Assembly (NCBI GenBank): GCA_020162035.1
Contig: JAIUNM010000008.1
Location: 1-64,000, forward strand
Origin: Bacteroidota bacterium
GTDB taxonomy: Bacteria; Bacteroidota; Bacteroidia; B-17B0; Aurantibacillaceae
Direction of reading: 5' to 3'
DNA length: 64,000 nt
The translations under genes and the position numbers were made by a program. Of the stretch, positions 45,701 to 54,012 are shown piece after piece (within the stretch, counting starts at the first letter, position 1; each line of letters begins with the position of its first letter). The notes beneath the pieces were generated by a model. That model made no database searches. It saw only the letters and a program-made list of their open reading frames with translations, and was not told the DNA's origin.

Positions 45701-47194
45701 TCGTCAATTGTTGTTAATCCAATAGCTAATACTATTTATACCGTTTTTGCAACTACAGGCACAAATTGTTCGCAATCATCTACTGTTCCAATTGTTGTTA
45801 GCTCTCCGCCAAATGTAAATGTAAATAGTCCAAGTATATGTAATGGAGGAAATGTAATTTTAACCGCAACAGGCGCAACAACTTATACATGGGTAGGATT
45901 AAGCAATAATACAAATACAAATACAATTTCAGTATCACCTTTAACAAATACTAGTTATACTGTTATTGGTGCAAATGGTAGTTGTACAGCACAAGCAGTT
46001 TCAAATGTTTCGGTTACAAATGGAGGTACGTTAACTTTAAACTCGCCTGTAATTTGTGAAGGGCAACAAGTTACAATTGGTACAAATTATATAGGCACTA
46101 GTTATTTATGGAGTAATGGTGCAACTACACCAAGCATTACTGTTAGTCCTAATACAAATGCGGTATTTACACTTCAGGTAATATCTGGTTCAGGTTGTAC
46201 GGTTAGTGCTACAAATACTGTTTTTGTTAATCCTGCTCCAACATTAACAATAAGTGCAAGTGCATTAAATATTTGTGCTGGAGGAACTATTAACTTGCAA
46301 GCATTTGGCTCTGCTAATTATACTTGGCAACCAAATAACGTTATGGGTAATTCAATTGTAATATCGCCAACCGTTAGTACTACATTTTTTGTTAATTCTT
46401 CAATTAATAACGGCTGCGTTTCTTCTGCAAGTGTACCTGTAATTGTTGATCATACGCCTACTTTAAGTATAAATCCAATTAATAATGCTTGTCCAAATAT
46501 TCCATTAAGCGTTTATGCAAATGGTGCCAATACAATAGAATGGACTTATAACGGAAATTATTATTTAGGAAATCCATTAACATTTATTCCTACAAAAAAT
46601 ACAACTTTAACACTAAAGGGCTACCAAGGAGCATGCTCGTCTTTTACTACTGTAAATATTAATGTAAGTAATTTACTTGCGTCTTTAAATGCAGAAAGTA
46701 ATTATGTTGAATATCCAGGAAGCCTTACTTTTACAAACACTTCAATAGGATACAACTCAATTTTTTGGGATTTTGGAAATGGGCAAACAAATAGTAATTC
46801 AAATGTTATTTCAAGTTCGTTTGAAACTCCAGGTAAGTATTTAGTAACATTAATTGCAAAAGATGAAAATGGGTGTATTGATACCTTGTATTACCCTTTA
46901 GAGTGCGGATGCGCTAATCCTGATTTGTTTATTCCAAATGCATTTACACCAAATGGTGATGGCGTAAACGATGAGTTTAAAATTTATGGAGGATTTTGTG
47001 TGGAAAAATTTGAATGTATAATTTTTGATAGATGGGGGACAGAACTAAAAACAATAAAAAATTTTGACGAAAGTTGGGATGCGTTTTTTAAAGGGAAATC
47101 CGTTGAGCAAGGTGTATATAATTATCGTATAACATCTAAATTATATAATGGGAAACAAATATCTAAAACCGGTCATGTTACTGTTTTAAGATAA
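42746..47194 (+). CDS. Giant Ig-like-repeat surface protein with type B gliding-motility C-terminal domain
   Basis: The 1482-residue protein starts at a TTG (no ATG fits before the signal KKISLYFILILGLLNPLIAQ). Residues ~30-500 are a Gly-rich, beta-helix-like region with long runs of Gly. About eleven Ig-like units of ~75-80 residues follow (each with a (S/T)xxICxGQ start and a (T/Y)xW core, ending in TVxV). Then comes a PKD-like domain (SIFWDFGNGQ) and a type B T9SS domain (IPNAFTPNGDGVNDEFKI, FDRWG, YNYRI). It should be exported by the T9SS and act as an adhesin. SprF-like helpers are not adjacent. Repeats differ enough that recent duplication is not obvious. Confidence 0.88.
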   Translation: MKKISLYFILILGLLNPLIAQRGKHGSLNVSALNVIVNEYTSLTSNATAGSNVINVANSNLNANSRFASNLQVGDLVMIIQVQGISMKTFAVGPGQDSTYGEILSYQNCGNYEFAQVFAIPNGTSIQLDCNLMNNYSASPAKTQVIRVPRYSSLTVNAGSSLTGDPWNGTIGGIVTAEVNGTSVVNGSVVATGIGFRRGFAVNQGNFGGMRFVDLGAGYAEGGEKGEGIAGSQADYVAFYNGKHSRGAPANGGGGGNCHNAGGGGGANAGNPATWRGYGITNPAYATAYNLEFPGRAAIVSSGGGKGGYSLSNANINPLVNGPFLTTWSGDFRRPTGGFGGRPLDYSTGRIFLGGGGGAGEVNNMSGSNTGGHGGNGGGMIYLVTFGNISGSGQIIANGNNGTTATGPAPFSGYNGNDAAGGGGGGGTIILNTTGAVSGVNILANGGLGGNQVLVKSVFAGPVNEAEGPGGGGGGGYIALSAGAPAQSVLGAISGTTNSNSMINFPPNGATNGAPGLSGQAITLYTLSVNPVTVCVNNSATLNATSNNPTASFLWYNNIVGTTQIGTGAVFTTSVFTAIGTYTVFAETCPGFYRIPVLITVTNGPTLTASSSTICNGQTATLTAGGATNYTWSTGATSSSITVNPPVNTVYTVTGENSGCTSTTTASVTVNSAANINVFGATICAGQTATVSAASAISYTWNTGANTQSITVSPVTTTSYIVNASVAGCIASNTAVVTVNNSPTLTVNNPTICNTQSVVINASGATTYLWGDGSTASSLTVSPSTTGVFSFTGSAGGCSSVGSSTVTVNPNPTINVVGTTSVCTGQVATFTANGATTYTWNGGFISNTFTDSPIANSVYSVQGTLNGCASNATVAVSVGTVLSISVNSDTICPGGNSNLTAISTATNFVWNTGATTNFINVTPTTTTIYSVTGNYGGCVGNTTAQVVVVNAPSVTVSSSTICPGQTSTISVIGGTSYTWSTGSNASSIVVNPIANTIYTVFATTGTNCSQSSTVPIVVSSPPNVNVNSPSICNGGNVILTATGATTYTWVGLSNNTNTNTISVSPLTNTSYTVIGANGSCTAQAVSNVSVTNGGTLTLNSPVICEGQQVTIGTNYIGTSYLWSNGATTPSITVSPNTNAVFTLQVISGSGCTVSATNTVFVNPAPTLTISASALNICAGGTINLQAFGSANYTWQPNNVMGNSIVISPTVSTTFFVNSSINNGCVSSASVPVIVDHTPTLSINPINNACPNIPLSVYANGANTIEWTYNGNYYLGNPLTFIPTKNTTLTLKGYQGACSSFTTVNINVSNLLASLNAESNYVEYPGSLTFTNTSIGYNSIFWDFGNGQTNSNSNVISSSFETPGKYLVTLIAKDENGCIDTLYYPLECGCANPDLFIPNAFTPNGDGVNDEFKIYGGFCVEKFECIIFDRWGTELKTIKNFDESWDAFFKGKSVEQGVYNYRITSKLYNGKQISKTGHVTVLR

Positions 47195-47210
47195 TAGATT
47201 AAGTTTAAAA

Positions 47211-47588
47211 TTATTCACCCCAACCAAAATCTGACAAGTCTCTTCTGTCTTTTTTTGTTGGTCTACCTTCGCCTTTATCGCGTTTAATATTTACCTTAAA
47301 AAAAGCACTTGGTAATTTTTCTGATTTTATTTTAGGTTCTGTTTTATCAATGTAATGTTGTTTTGCTATTTCGTAACTCCCTCTTTTGTCAATTAAACTT
47401 ACAACCTCAATAATTTTTTTTGTATCACCTATACTCATTGTATAAATTTCGCCAATTTTAACTGCATGGCTAGGTTTAAAATTACTTCCATTTAATTTTA
47501 CTTTACCGCCTTTAATTGCATCGCCAGCTAATGTTCTGCTTTTATACATTCTAATTGCCCATAAATATGTATCTGCACGAGTTTCCAA
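47211..47588 (-). CDS. hslR: S4-domain RNA-binding protein, Hsp15-like
   Basis: The 125-residue basic protein has an S4 domain (~3-65: ADTYLWAIRMYKSRTLAGDAIKGGKVKLNG) and a charged tail (RDKGEGRPTKKDRRDL), the layout of Hsp15. In E. coli, Hsp15 binds stalled 50S subunits that carry nascent peptidyl-tRNA and helps free them after heat shock. It is the last of three reverse-strand genes but is seven bases from the secreted-protein gene upstream, so it may be cotranscribed. Function here is from the family. Confidence 0.87.
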   Translation of the reverse strand: METRADTYLWAIRMYKSRTLAGDAIKGGKVKLNGSNFKPSHAVKIGEIYTMSIGDTKKIIEVVSLIDKRGSYEIAKQHYIDKTEPKIKSEKLPSAFFKVNIKRDKGEGRPTKKDRRDLSDFGWGE

Positions 47589-47595
47589 ATTAAAA

Positions 47596-48228
47596 TTAAT
47601 TGCGCTGTATTAAAAATTTCGATTTGTAAATTTGATTTGCGTCAGTTAACCAAATAACATATAAACCTTCTTTTAAATCGTTTAGTAAAATATTACCATA
47701 GCCGTTATTTATTATTAATTCGATTGATTGAACAGGCACACCATTATGGTTATAGATAAAACCAATTAATTTATTTTTTTGTGTACTAGTATTAAAATTT
47801 AAAATTTGAATTGTTAATGGTGTACTAAAATTTGTAATTGGGTTTGGATAGATTAATAGTTTTGGTAAAAGAGCATTTTCTAAATAAATACGTTTTATTG
47901 GAGATATTTCTGTTCCAATTAATTCTACTTTATAATAATGCGTTAAGTTTGGTGATGGACCAGAATGTAAAAAACTTTTTGTTACATCTTCTGTGTTTGA
48001 ACCACAAATTCCTGGGTCTTCAAATACCTGTACAAAGTTTAACGAATCTACACTATGCCATATTTTATAGCCATTACAAGGTGTTCCTTGTGAAATAGTA
48101 AAACGAACATCAATACTACCATTTACATTGTATAAATTAAAATTTATAATTCTATTAGCATTAGCAAAATAAATTATACAATTAAAAAGTGTCGCAAAAA
48201 AAAATTTATTTATTCTTCTGTAATCCAA
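47596..48228 (-). CDS. Small secreted protein with T9SS-type C-terminal domain
   Basis: The 210-residue protein has an N-terminal hydrophobic signal (FFATLFNCIIYFANA), a fibronectin-III-like middle (DVRFTISQGTPCNGYKIWHSVDSLNF, THYYKVELIG) and a type A sorting domain (LLIYPNPITNFSTP, GFIYNHNGVPVQS, EGLYVIWLTDANQIYKSKFLI). It overlaps the end of the BNR gene by 19 bases, so both are probably made and exported together. It is too short for an enzyme, so a binding or partner role is more likely. Confidence 0.75.
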   Translation of the reverse strand: MDYRRINKFFFATLFNCIIYFANANRIINFNLYNVNGSIDVRFTISQGTPCNGYKIWHSVDSLNFVQVFEDPGICGSNTEDVTKSFLHSGPSPNLTHYYKVELIGTEISPIKRIYLENALLPKLLIYPNPITNFSTPLTIQILNFNTSTQKNKLIGFIYNHNGVPVQSIELIINNGYGNILLNDLKEGLYVIWLTDANQIYKSKFLIQRN

Positions 48229-49790
48229 TAATAATTTTGTGTATTGTTATAATATAAAAATACAACATAGGTGCCTTTTTTAAGTTGTAATTTATCAGTA
48301 TCAATTAACAAGTTAGTGTTACCTATTTTTATTTTTTTGTTTTTATAAACTATTAATTCGCTTTCTGGTTTTAGTGCGTCGTAAATTGCTACATCAATTT
48401 TGGTTTTAATTTTACTATTAATTTTTAGAGTTATTTTATTTTGAAATTTTAAATTTGAATTTATTATTTCTATATTTTTTTTTAATTGATTTGAATTATA
48501 TATAGCAGCTATACTATCGTTAAATATTGCAGTGTGGATGCTTAGTTTTAAATTATGTAATTGCATCCAAATTGGCCTTACAACACTGTTAACGGCGCTT
48601 AATCCAATATAATCGCCAAAAAATATTAATTTATTTGGGTGAAATGATTCTTCATTTATTTTATAGTATTCAAATTTTAATCCACCATTTTTGCTAATTG
48701 CCATATACACATCAGTTAAATCGCCACTTACATAATTTTGCCTGCTATAATATAAAATGTAAACATATCCTGTTGTTTGATCTATAGTTAAAAAAGGCAT
48801 AAATTGTTCTTTATGATTTGGGTGATAGGTTACCAAAATAGGTTCACACCAATTTTCACCCTCATCATCAGAAAATGTCAAAAAAACATCTTTATTTTTA
48901 ATGCCATTTTTTTCATCACTCCAGCAAATATAAATTCTACCTTTGTTTGGCCCATTACTGTTATCGCAGGCTGTAAAAGGTAAACCATTTGCTCTAAATA
49001 AACCATCAACTTTTTGGTCCCATCCGTTTTTTATTGGATTAATAATTTTTTCTTGTTTTAAAAAAGTATTTCCACCATCTGTACTTTTTGTAAAACATAA
49101 TCCTTTTGGGCCAGCCCAGGCAATATATACTTGTCCTTTTGGCCCTATGCATGGAACTGCGCCTTCAACAGTACTATCGCCATCTAAACAATCTCCTCCA
49201 AATTTACTTAGTCTAATTGGTTCAGACCAAGAAATTCCACCATCTTTACTATTACTGTACCTAATAATTGTAGAGTCTGTATTTAATTTGCTTTCATATT
49301 TATCAAATTGTGTCCAACTTACATGTATAAAATTAGTTTTTGGATCAACGGCAACCCAGTGTTTATCTTGCACTTTAGAACCATTTTTACCAAAAGCATA
49401 GCATGTATCGTAAGTTTTACCAAAGTTTTTACTTTTATTAATTACAATTCTATCAATCCAACTTCCATCAATTATAATTTTTTTATTAGGCATACTTAAA
49501 TTCATAAAACAAGCAGCTTGTGTAGTATCCCAAAAAACTACTGGGTCGCCGTAAACACCGTAAGGCGAGCATTTAACCTGAGTTCGTTCCCAAGTAAAAC
49601 CTTCATCAAAACTATAATAAGCACTATTTAAATTAGAGCCCGCAATAATTTGTTTTGTGTTTTTAGGATTTATTGCAATACATACTTCTTCTGGCTCAAA
49701 TTGATTACTAATTAAAATATTGGGAATTTGAGCGTAAATTATTTGCGAAATAAAAATTAAAAATGGAACTATTTTTTTCATGAAATGCAA
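48210..49790 (-). CDS. Secreted sialidase-fold (BNR) protein
   Basis: The 526-residue protein has a signal peptide (ending IIYAQ) and sialidase-type Asp boxes (SFDEGFTWERT, SKDGGISWSEP, STDGGNTFLKQ, SDDEGENWCEP, SKNGGLKFEYY), which mark a six-bladed propeller. Sialidase catalytic Arg triad and Tyr/Glu cannot be assigned with confidence, so hydrolase activity is uncertain. The last ~100 residues are beta-rich but lack the NPxxxx T9SS motif. The small gene after it does carry a sorting domain, and the two overlap. The pair might be a split version of a normal cargo protein. Confidence 0.75.
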   Translation of the reverse strand: MHFMKKIVPFLIFISQIIYAQIPNILISNQFEPEEVCIAINPKNTKQIIAGSNLNSAYYSFDEGFTWERTQVKCSPYGVYGDPVVFWDTTQAACFMNLSMPNKKIIIDGSWIDRIVINKSKNFGKTYDTCYAFGKNGSKVQDKHWVAVDPKTNFIHVSWTQFDKYESKLNTDSTIIRYSNSKDGGISWSEPIRLSKFGGDCLDGDSTVEGAVPCIGPKGQVYIAWAGPKGLCFTKSTDGGNTFLKQEKIINPIKNGWDQKVDGLFRANGLPFTACDNSNGPNKGRIYICWSDEKNGIKNKDVFLTFSDDEGENWCEPILVTYHPNHKEQFMPFLTIDQTTGYVYILYYSRQNYVSGDLTDVYMAISKNGGLKFEYYKINEESFHPNKLIFFGDYIGLSAVNSVVRPIWMQLHNLKLSIHTAIFNDSIAAIYNSNQLKKNIEIINSNLKFQNKITLKINSKIKTKIDVAIYDALKPESELIVYKNKKIKIGNTNLLIDTDKLQLKKGTYVVFLYYNNTQNYYWITEE

Positions 49791-49820
49791 ATTTAAAAAT
49801 TAATTATGCTAATAAATTAG

Positions 49821-49828
49821 TACTTTAG
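49821..49828 (+). promoter_or_regulatory. Near-consensus -7 box TACTTTAG
   Basis: TACTTTAG differs from TAnnTTTG at one position and ends 16 bases before the ATG at 49845. A similar TACCTTAG lies before porZ. Evidence is limited to this box. Confidence 0.3.
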
Positions 49829-49844
49829 CGTTTCTTTTTTGAAC

Positions 49845-51239
49845 ATGGAAAAACAAGTAATAAACAATTACATTAACTCAAACAAAGATAGATTTTTAAG
49901 TGAGTTATTAGAATTATTAAGAATACCATCGGTTAGTGCTGATAGTAAATACAAAAATGATGTAGAAAAAACTGCAGAAGCAATAAAACAAAGGTTAATT
50001 GAGGCAGGAGCTGATAAAGTTGAAATTTGTAAAACAGATGGATACCCTGTTGTGTATGGTGAAAAAATTATTGACCCTAAAAAACCTACGGTTGTAGTTT
50101 ATGGGCACTATGATGTGCAACCTGCCGATCCAATTGAATTATGGGATAGCCCTCCTTTTGAACCTGTAATTAAAAAAACCAACATTCACCCTGATGGCGC
50201 AATATTTGCAAGAGGCTCTTGCGATGATAAAGGCCAAATGTATATGCATGTTAAGGCTTTTGAATTAATGATGAAAACAAATACTTTGCCTTGTAATGTA
50301 AAATTTATGATTGAAGGTGAGGAAGAAGTGGGTTCGCCAAGTTTAGGTCCTTGGATAATAAAAAACAAAGAAAAACTAAAAGGAGATGTTATTTTAATTT
50401 CTGATACAAGCATTATTGGAAACACAACACCAAGTATTGATACAGGATTACGTGGTTTAGCTTATATGGAAGTTGAAGTTACGGGGCCTAACAGAGATTT
50501 ACACAGTGGTGTTTACGGTGGCGGTGTTGCAAACCCAATAAACATTTTGTGTAAAATAATTGCTAGTTGCCACGATGAAAATAATCACATTACAATTCCT
50601 GCGTTTTATGATAAAGTATTAATAGAAACCGATGAGTATAAAAAAGAATTAAATGCTGCACCCTTTAATTTAGAAGAGTATAAAAAAGATTTAGCAATTG
50701 AAGATGTTTATGGTGAAAAAGGATATACAACCTTTGAAAGAACAGGCATAAGACCAACCCTTGATGTAAATGGAATTTGGGGTGGATATACCGGAGAAGG
50801 AGCAAAAACTGTATTGCCAAGCAAAGCCTTTGCTAAAATTAGTATGCGTTTAGTGCCTAACCAAAACAGCGACGAAATAAGTGAAATTTTTCAAAAATAT
50901 TTTGAAAGCGTTGCCCCTAAAGGTATTAAAGTTGAGGTAAAACCTCACCATGGAGGCGAACCTGTAGTTATAAGCACAAATAGCGCTGGTTATAAAGCTG
51001 CAAGTATGGCTATGAATGATTCTTTTGGAATTAAACCAGTTATTACTCGTGGAGGCGGAAGTATTCCAATTGTGGCATTATTTAAAAAAGAATTAGGTTT
51101 AGATAGTATTTTACTAGGCTTTGGCTTAGATAGCGATGCTTTACACTCGCCTAACGAACATTATGGTTTGTTTAATTATTATAAAGGAATTGAAACCATA
51201 CCTTTATTTTACAAACATTTTACAGATTTAAGTAAATAA
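49845..51239 (+). CDS. M20-family dipeptidase
   Basis: The 464-residue cytoplasmic metallopeptidase hydrolyses dipeptides. Metal ligands are visible: VVYGHYDVQP (His and catalytic Asp), CDDKG (bridging Asp), EGEEEVGSPS (catalytic and ligand Glu), ISDTS, and the late SPNEHYG His. The dimerisation domain has GLRGLAYMEVEVTGPNRDLHSG. I chose the ATG at 49845 over an in-frame TTG six bases earlier because it follows a promoter-like box and is the stronger codon. Together with the DPP7-type peptidase it completes peptide use down to free amino acids. Its stop overlaps the next start by one base. Confidence 0.9.
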   Translation: MEKQVINNYINSNKDRFLSELLELLRIPSVSADSKYKNDVEKTAEAIKQRLIEAGADKVEICKTDGYPVVYGEKIIDPKKPTVVVYGHYDVQPADPIELWDSPPFEPVIKKTNIHPDGAIFARGSCDDKGQMYMHVKAFELMMKTNTLPCNVKFMIEGEEEVGSPSLGPWIIKNKEKLKGDVILISDTSIIGNTTPSIDTGLRGLAYMEVEVTGPNRDLHSGVYGGGVANPINILCKIIASCHDENNHITIPAFYDKVLIETDEYKKELNAAPFNLEEYKKDLAIEDVYGEKGYTTFERTGIRPTLDVNGIWGGYTGEGAKTVLPSKAFAKISMRLVPNQNSDEISEIFQKYFESVAPKGIKVEVKPHHGGEPVVISTNSAGYKAASMAMNDSFGIKPVITRGGGSIPIVALFKKELGLDSILLGFGLDSDALHSPNEHYGLFNYYKGIETIPLFYKHFTDLSK

Positions 51240-51466
51240 TGGGCTTAAGCGATTGGATTGCAACACTTGGCGTTACTTTATTATTGGTAGCATTTGCTTT
51301 AAATGTTACTAAAAAAATAAGTGCAACCAATAAATGGTATTTATTATTAAATGTTATAGGTGCAGGACTTGCTGGAATAAGCAGTTATATGATTGGTTTT
51401 TGGCCTTTTGTAATTTTAGAAAGTGTTTGGGTAATTGCTAGTTTAATTCCATTATTAAAAAAATGA
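51239..51466 (+). CDS. Small membrane protein, CBU_0592-like
   Basis: The 75-residue protein has two to three hydrophobic helices (IATLGVTLLLVAFALNV, WYLLLNVIGAGLAGISSYMI, FVILESVWVIASLIPLL). It resembles the short CBU_0592-type membrane proteins of unknown role. The start overlaps the dipeptidase stop (TAATG) and its end overlaps the LEA-like lipoprotein start (ATGA), so the three genes are a coupled unit. Confidence 0.75.
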   Translation: MGLSDWIATLGVTLLLVAFALNVTKKISATNKWYLLLNVIGAGLAGISSYMIGFWPFVILESVWVIASLIPLLKK

Positions 51467-51906
51467 AAACACATTTTATTTACTTATTAATTGCTTTAAT
51501 GTTTTTTTCTTGTAAAAGCATAAAAGAACCCGAATATACTGGCATTAAGGGGTTTAAAGTAAATAAAATTGATTTGAAAGGAATTGATGCAAATATAGAA
51601 TTGGGAGTTAAAAACCCAAATTCATTTGGATTTAGTGTTTATAAAAGCTCGTTTAACGTAAGCCTTGGCGGCAAAACTATTGGAAAAGCAAAAAGTACTA
51701 AACGCGTTTTTATTAAGCCAAATGAAGAAAAAAACTACACTTTTCATTTAAAAGGTAGTTTTGAAGGCATGCAATTAACCGAAGTTATGCAAATAGTTAG
51801 TGGCGGCCTTAAAGGAAATATTAATTTAACAGGGAAAATTAAGGTTGGTAAATTTTTAATTAGAAAAGGGTTTCCGGTAAATCTTAACGAGAGGTTTAAG
51901 TTTTAA
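51463..51906 (+). CDS. LEA14-like (WHy-domain) lipoprotein
   Basis: The 147-residue protein has a lipoprotein signal with Cys17 (MFFSCKS) and a LEA type 2/WHy-like beta domain (NKIDLKGIDANIELGVKNPNSFGFSVYKSSF, then EKNYTFHLKGSFEG). The NPNSFG text is the family hallmark. Such domains are linked to desiccation tolerance in plants; in bacteria they are envelope lipoproteins of unclear role. It overlaps the small membrane protein by four bases (ATGA). Confidence 0.8.
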   Translation: MKTHFIYLLIALMFFSCKSIKEPEYTGIKGFKVNKIDLKGIDANIELGVKNPNSFGFSVYKSSFNVSLGGKTIGKAKSTKRVFIKPNEEKNYTFHLKGSFEGMQLTEVMQIVSGGLKGNINLTGKIKVGKFLIRKGFPVNLNERFKF

Positions 51907-52004
51907 ATTAATGCCATTTCGACCAGTTTTATTTAATAATTTATAGTAGTTTTTTTTGTTATATAGAAAATTTATATATCTTTACTATAACAAATTAACC
52001 AAAC

Positions 52005-52277
52005 ATGAATATTTTTGTAAGCAATATTAGCTTTAAAGTAAGAGAACAAGCACTTAGTGAACTATTTAGCCAGTACGGCCAAGTTACTAATGTTAGAATT
52101 ATTAAAGACAAAGAAACCCGTAGAAGTAAAGGATACGGCTTTGTTGAAATGGAAAATGATAGCGAAGCACAAAACGCAATTAATGCACTAAATGGAACAA
52201 TGCATTTTGAAAGAAACATTGTAGTTGCCGAAGCTAAAGGAAAAAAAGAATCTGATTCAGCCGCACCTCAAGGATAA
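52005..52277 (+). CDS. RNA-binding protein with one RRM domain
   Basis: The 90-residue protein is essentially one RRM: RNP2 IFVSNI (residues 3-8) and RNP1 KGYGFVEM (~43-50), followed by a short Lys/Glu/Ser tail. Single-RRM proteins are common in Bacteroidota and cyanobacteria, where some are cold- or stress-induced. It is monocistronic, with a clear terminator. RNA targets are unknown. Confidence 0.93.
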   Translation: MNIFVSNISFKVREQALSELFSQYGQVTNVRIIKDKETRRSKGYGFVEMENDSEAQNAINALNGTMHFERNIVVAEAKGKKESDSAAPQG

Positions 52278-52300
52278 AAAATTAATATAAACTAAAGTTT

Positions 52301-52330
52301 AACCCAAGTTTAATAGCTTGGGTTTTTTTG
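52301..52330 (+). terminator. Rho-independent terminator of the RRM gene
   Basis: AACCCAAG (52301-52308) and CTTGGGTT (52317-52324) form an eight-pair stem with an eight-base loop, followed by a run of T. It lies just after the RRM stop and just before the convergent zinc-ribbon gene. Confidence 0.9.
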
Positions 52331-52334
52331 TTTT

Positions 52335-53294
52335 TTATCCGAACAGCTTTTTTAATTTATCAAAAAAACCAACCTCGCTTTTAGAGCCTTTTTCATTTTG
52401 CTTATTAGGGATATTATTTTGTTTTTTCAATTTTAAATATTTTTCACTTTCGCTCTTATTTAATTTTTTTGCAATTATGTTTATAAACGGTTCACTTTTT
52501 GTAAGCTCCCATAATTTCTCATAGGTTTCTGTTTTAAAATCATAATTAAGGTCGTTTTTTATTATATGATAAATTAATAAGTTATCAGGATATTTTTGTA
52601 TAAGTTTATCTAATGCACCTGCTTCAAATGAATCAAGTTTATTGTCCTTTAAACATTCTATTACAGAGTTAGTATTATTAAGTTCATTAATGTTTTTTAC
52701 TAAAGGAGTCTTATTTTGAACACCAGCAAAAATATTGTCTAAAACACGTCTTTGTCTTAAAACTGGTGGTAAAATATTTTCAACTCCACAAAACTTGCAA
52801 TGGTAATTTGTTTTAGATGGGTCTGTTTTTAGTGGGGCACCGCAAGCCGCACACCTAACAGCTATAAGCGCTGCTTTGTTTGCGTCGCTTATTTTTTTAT
52901 TAACGTAAGTGTAAAAAACAATATTATTTATTTCTTTAAAAAACTCAAAATGCAATTCTTTTTCGCAATGTAAACAGGTATATTTATTTGTAAGCGTAAG
53001 ATCTTCGTTTGGCTCAACAATTTGTTTACACTCATAACAGTTAATAGATGTAACTGCTTCGGTGTTTAAATTAGCGTCCATTGTCCCCAATATTTTTTTA
53101 TTACCAGTTTCACCTTTTATAAGGGATTTTACATCACAAAAATTCATTGCATCAACCCAAGTGTATTTGCTTCTTTCTCCACAATCATCGCACTCGGGCG
53201 AGCCTTTGGTATCCTGCATAGGAACATTATTACCGCATCTTGCGCAAGCAATATTAAGATTTAACTTATACCATTTATATTTAAAACTATACAT
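52335..53294 (-). CDS. Protein with three zinc ribbons, function unknown
   Basis: The 319-residue cytoplasmic protein has paired Cys motifs forming three likely zinc ribbons: CARCGNN with CDDCG (residues ~17-40), CYECK with CLHCE (~80-104), and CAACGAP with CKFCG (~147-168). The rest (~185-319) is helical and Asn/Lys-rich with no domain I recognise. Ribbon-only proteins of this kind may bind nucleic acid or act as scaffold. No neighbour suggests a role. Confidence 0.75.
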   Translation of the reverse strand: MYSFKYKWYKLNLNIACARCGNNVPMQDTKGSPECDDCGERSKYTWVDAMNFCDVKSLIKGETGNKKILGTMDANLNTEAVTSINCYECKQIVEPNEDLTLTNKYTCLHCEKELHFEFFKEINNIVFYTYVNKKISDANKAALIAVRCAACGAPLKTDPSKTNYHCKFCGVENILPPVLRQRRVLDNIFAGVQNKTPLVKNINELNNTNSVIECLKDNKLDSFEAGALDKLIQKYPDNLLIYHIIKNDLNYDFKTETYEKLWELTKSEPFINIIAKKLNKSESEKYLKLKKQNNIPNKQNEKGSKSEVGFFDKLKKLFG

Positions 53295-53418
53295 AAAATT
53301 ATTTTGCTTAACTAAATCAATAAAAAAGAATATGAGTTCATACTAATTTTCAAGAACATATTATCGTCTTTTAATATAAAAATTGTGTTAATGTTTAATA
53401 AACATTTAAGATAAAACT

Positions 53419-54012
53419 TTACCAGCTACACTTACAAGGCGGACTAAATTCTATTTGTGTATGCGGCAAATAGTTTTTTAACTCGTTTTGTTTATCTAAT
53501 GGAATTAAAATATTTCTTAAATCCATCCATTTAAGCTTTTTAAGCTCTTTCATACTTTCGGGCCACGCTTCTAGTTCATTACTCCAAATATCTGCATATT
53601 CTAAATTTTCGAGCAAACCAAAACTATACGGTATTCGCTCTATACTATTTTGGTTAATATTTATATGCTTTAAATTTTTCAAATCGCCTATGTGTGCTGG
53701 TATTTTTTGTAAACCACACTTACTTAAAATTAAAACCTGTAATTGAGGTAATAAATTAAAAGAATCAGGCAAATATTTAAAATTATTTTTACTTAAATCT
53801 AAATACTGTAGGTTTTTAAATTTAAATATCTCAACCGGAAATTCTTTTAATTTTTGTTTTCTTAAAACTAATTTTACAACAGCATCAGGATTTTTTTTAG
53901 CAGAATCTAATGAAATTTCTTGAGGCAAATTAGCTAAGCTAACACTATCAAGCAATTGCGCCTTAATGTTATAAAAAAATAAAGTTAAAACTATAATAAA
54001 TAAAAATCTCAT
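53419..54012 (-). CDS. Secreted leucine-rich-repeat protein
   Basis: From the ATG at 54012 the protein has 197 residues, with a clean signal peptide (RFLFIIVLTLFFYNIKAQ) and five LRR units of ~23 residues (FKNLQYLDLSKNNFKYLPD, LPQLQVLILSKCGLQKIPA, LKNLKHININQNSIERIPY, LENLEYADIWSNELEAWPE, LKKLKWMDLRN). An ATG 18 bases upstream also exists, but the chosen one overlaps the ribF stop as ATGA and gives the better signal. The protein ends CKCSW. LRR proteins bind other proteins; the partner is unknown. Confidence 0.82.
   Translation of the reverse strand: MRFLFIIVLTLFFYNIKAQLLDSVSLANLPQEISLDSAKKNPDAVVKLVLRKQKLKEFPVEIFKFKNLQYLDLSKNNFKYLPDSFNLLPQLQVLILSKCGLQKIPAHIGDLKNLKHININQNSIERIPYSFGLLENLEYADIWSNELEAWPESMKELKKLKWMDLRNILIPLDKQNELKNYLPHTQIEFSPPCKCSW

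Noticed and set aside
44560-46660. Regularly spaced repeats that could suggest a tandem array or CRISPR-like structure
   Set aside because: They are coding Ig-like domains of about 225-240 bases each with diverged DNA; there are no conserved short repeats or spacers.
48943-49401. 152-codon forward frame opposite the BNR protein gene
   Set aside because: It is fully antisense to a clear propeller gene, its protein has no domain features, and composition follows the other strand's codons.
49839-49844. TTG six bases upstream as the start of the M20 dipeptidase
   Set aside because: The ATG at 49845 is a stronger start and sits well after the near-consensus -7 box; the extra two residues add nothing.
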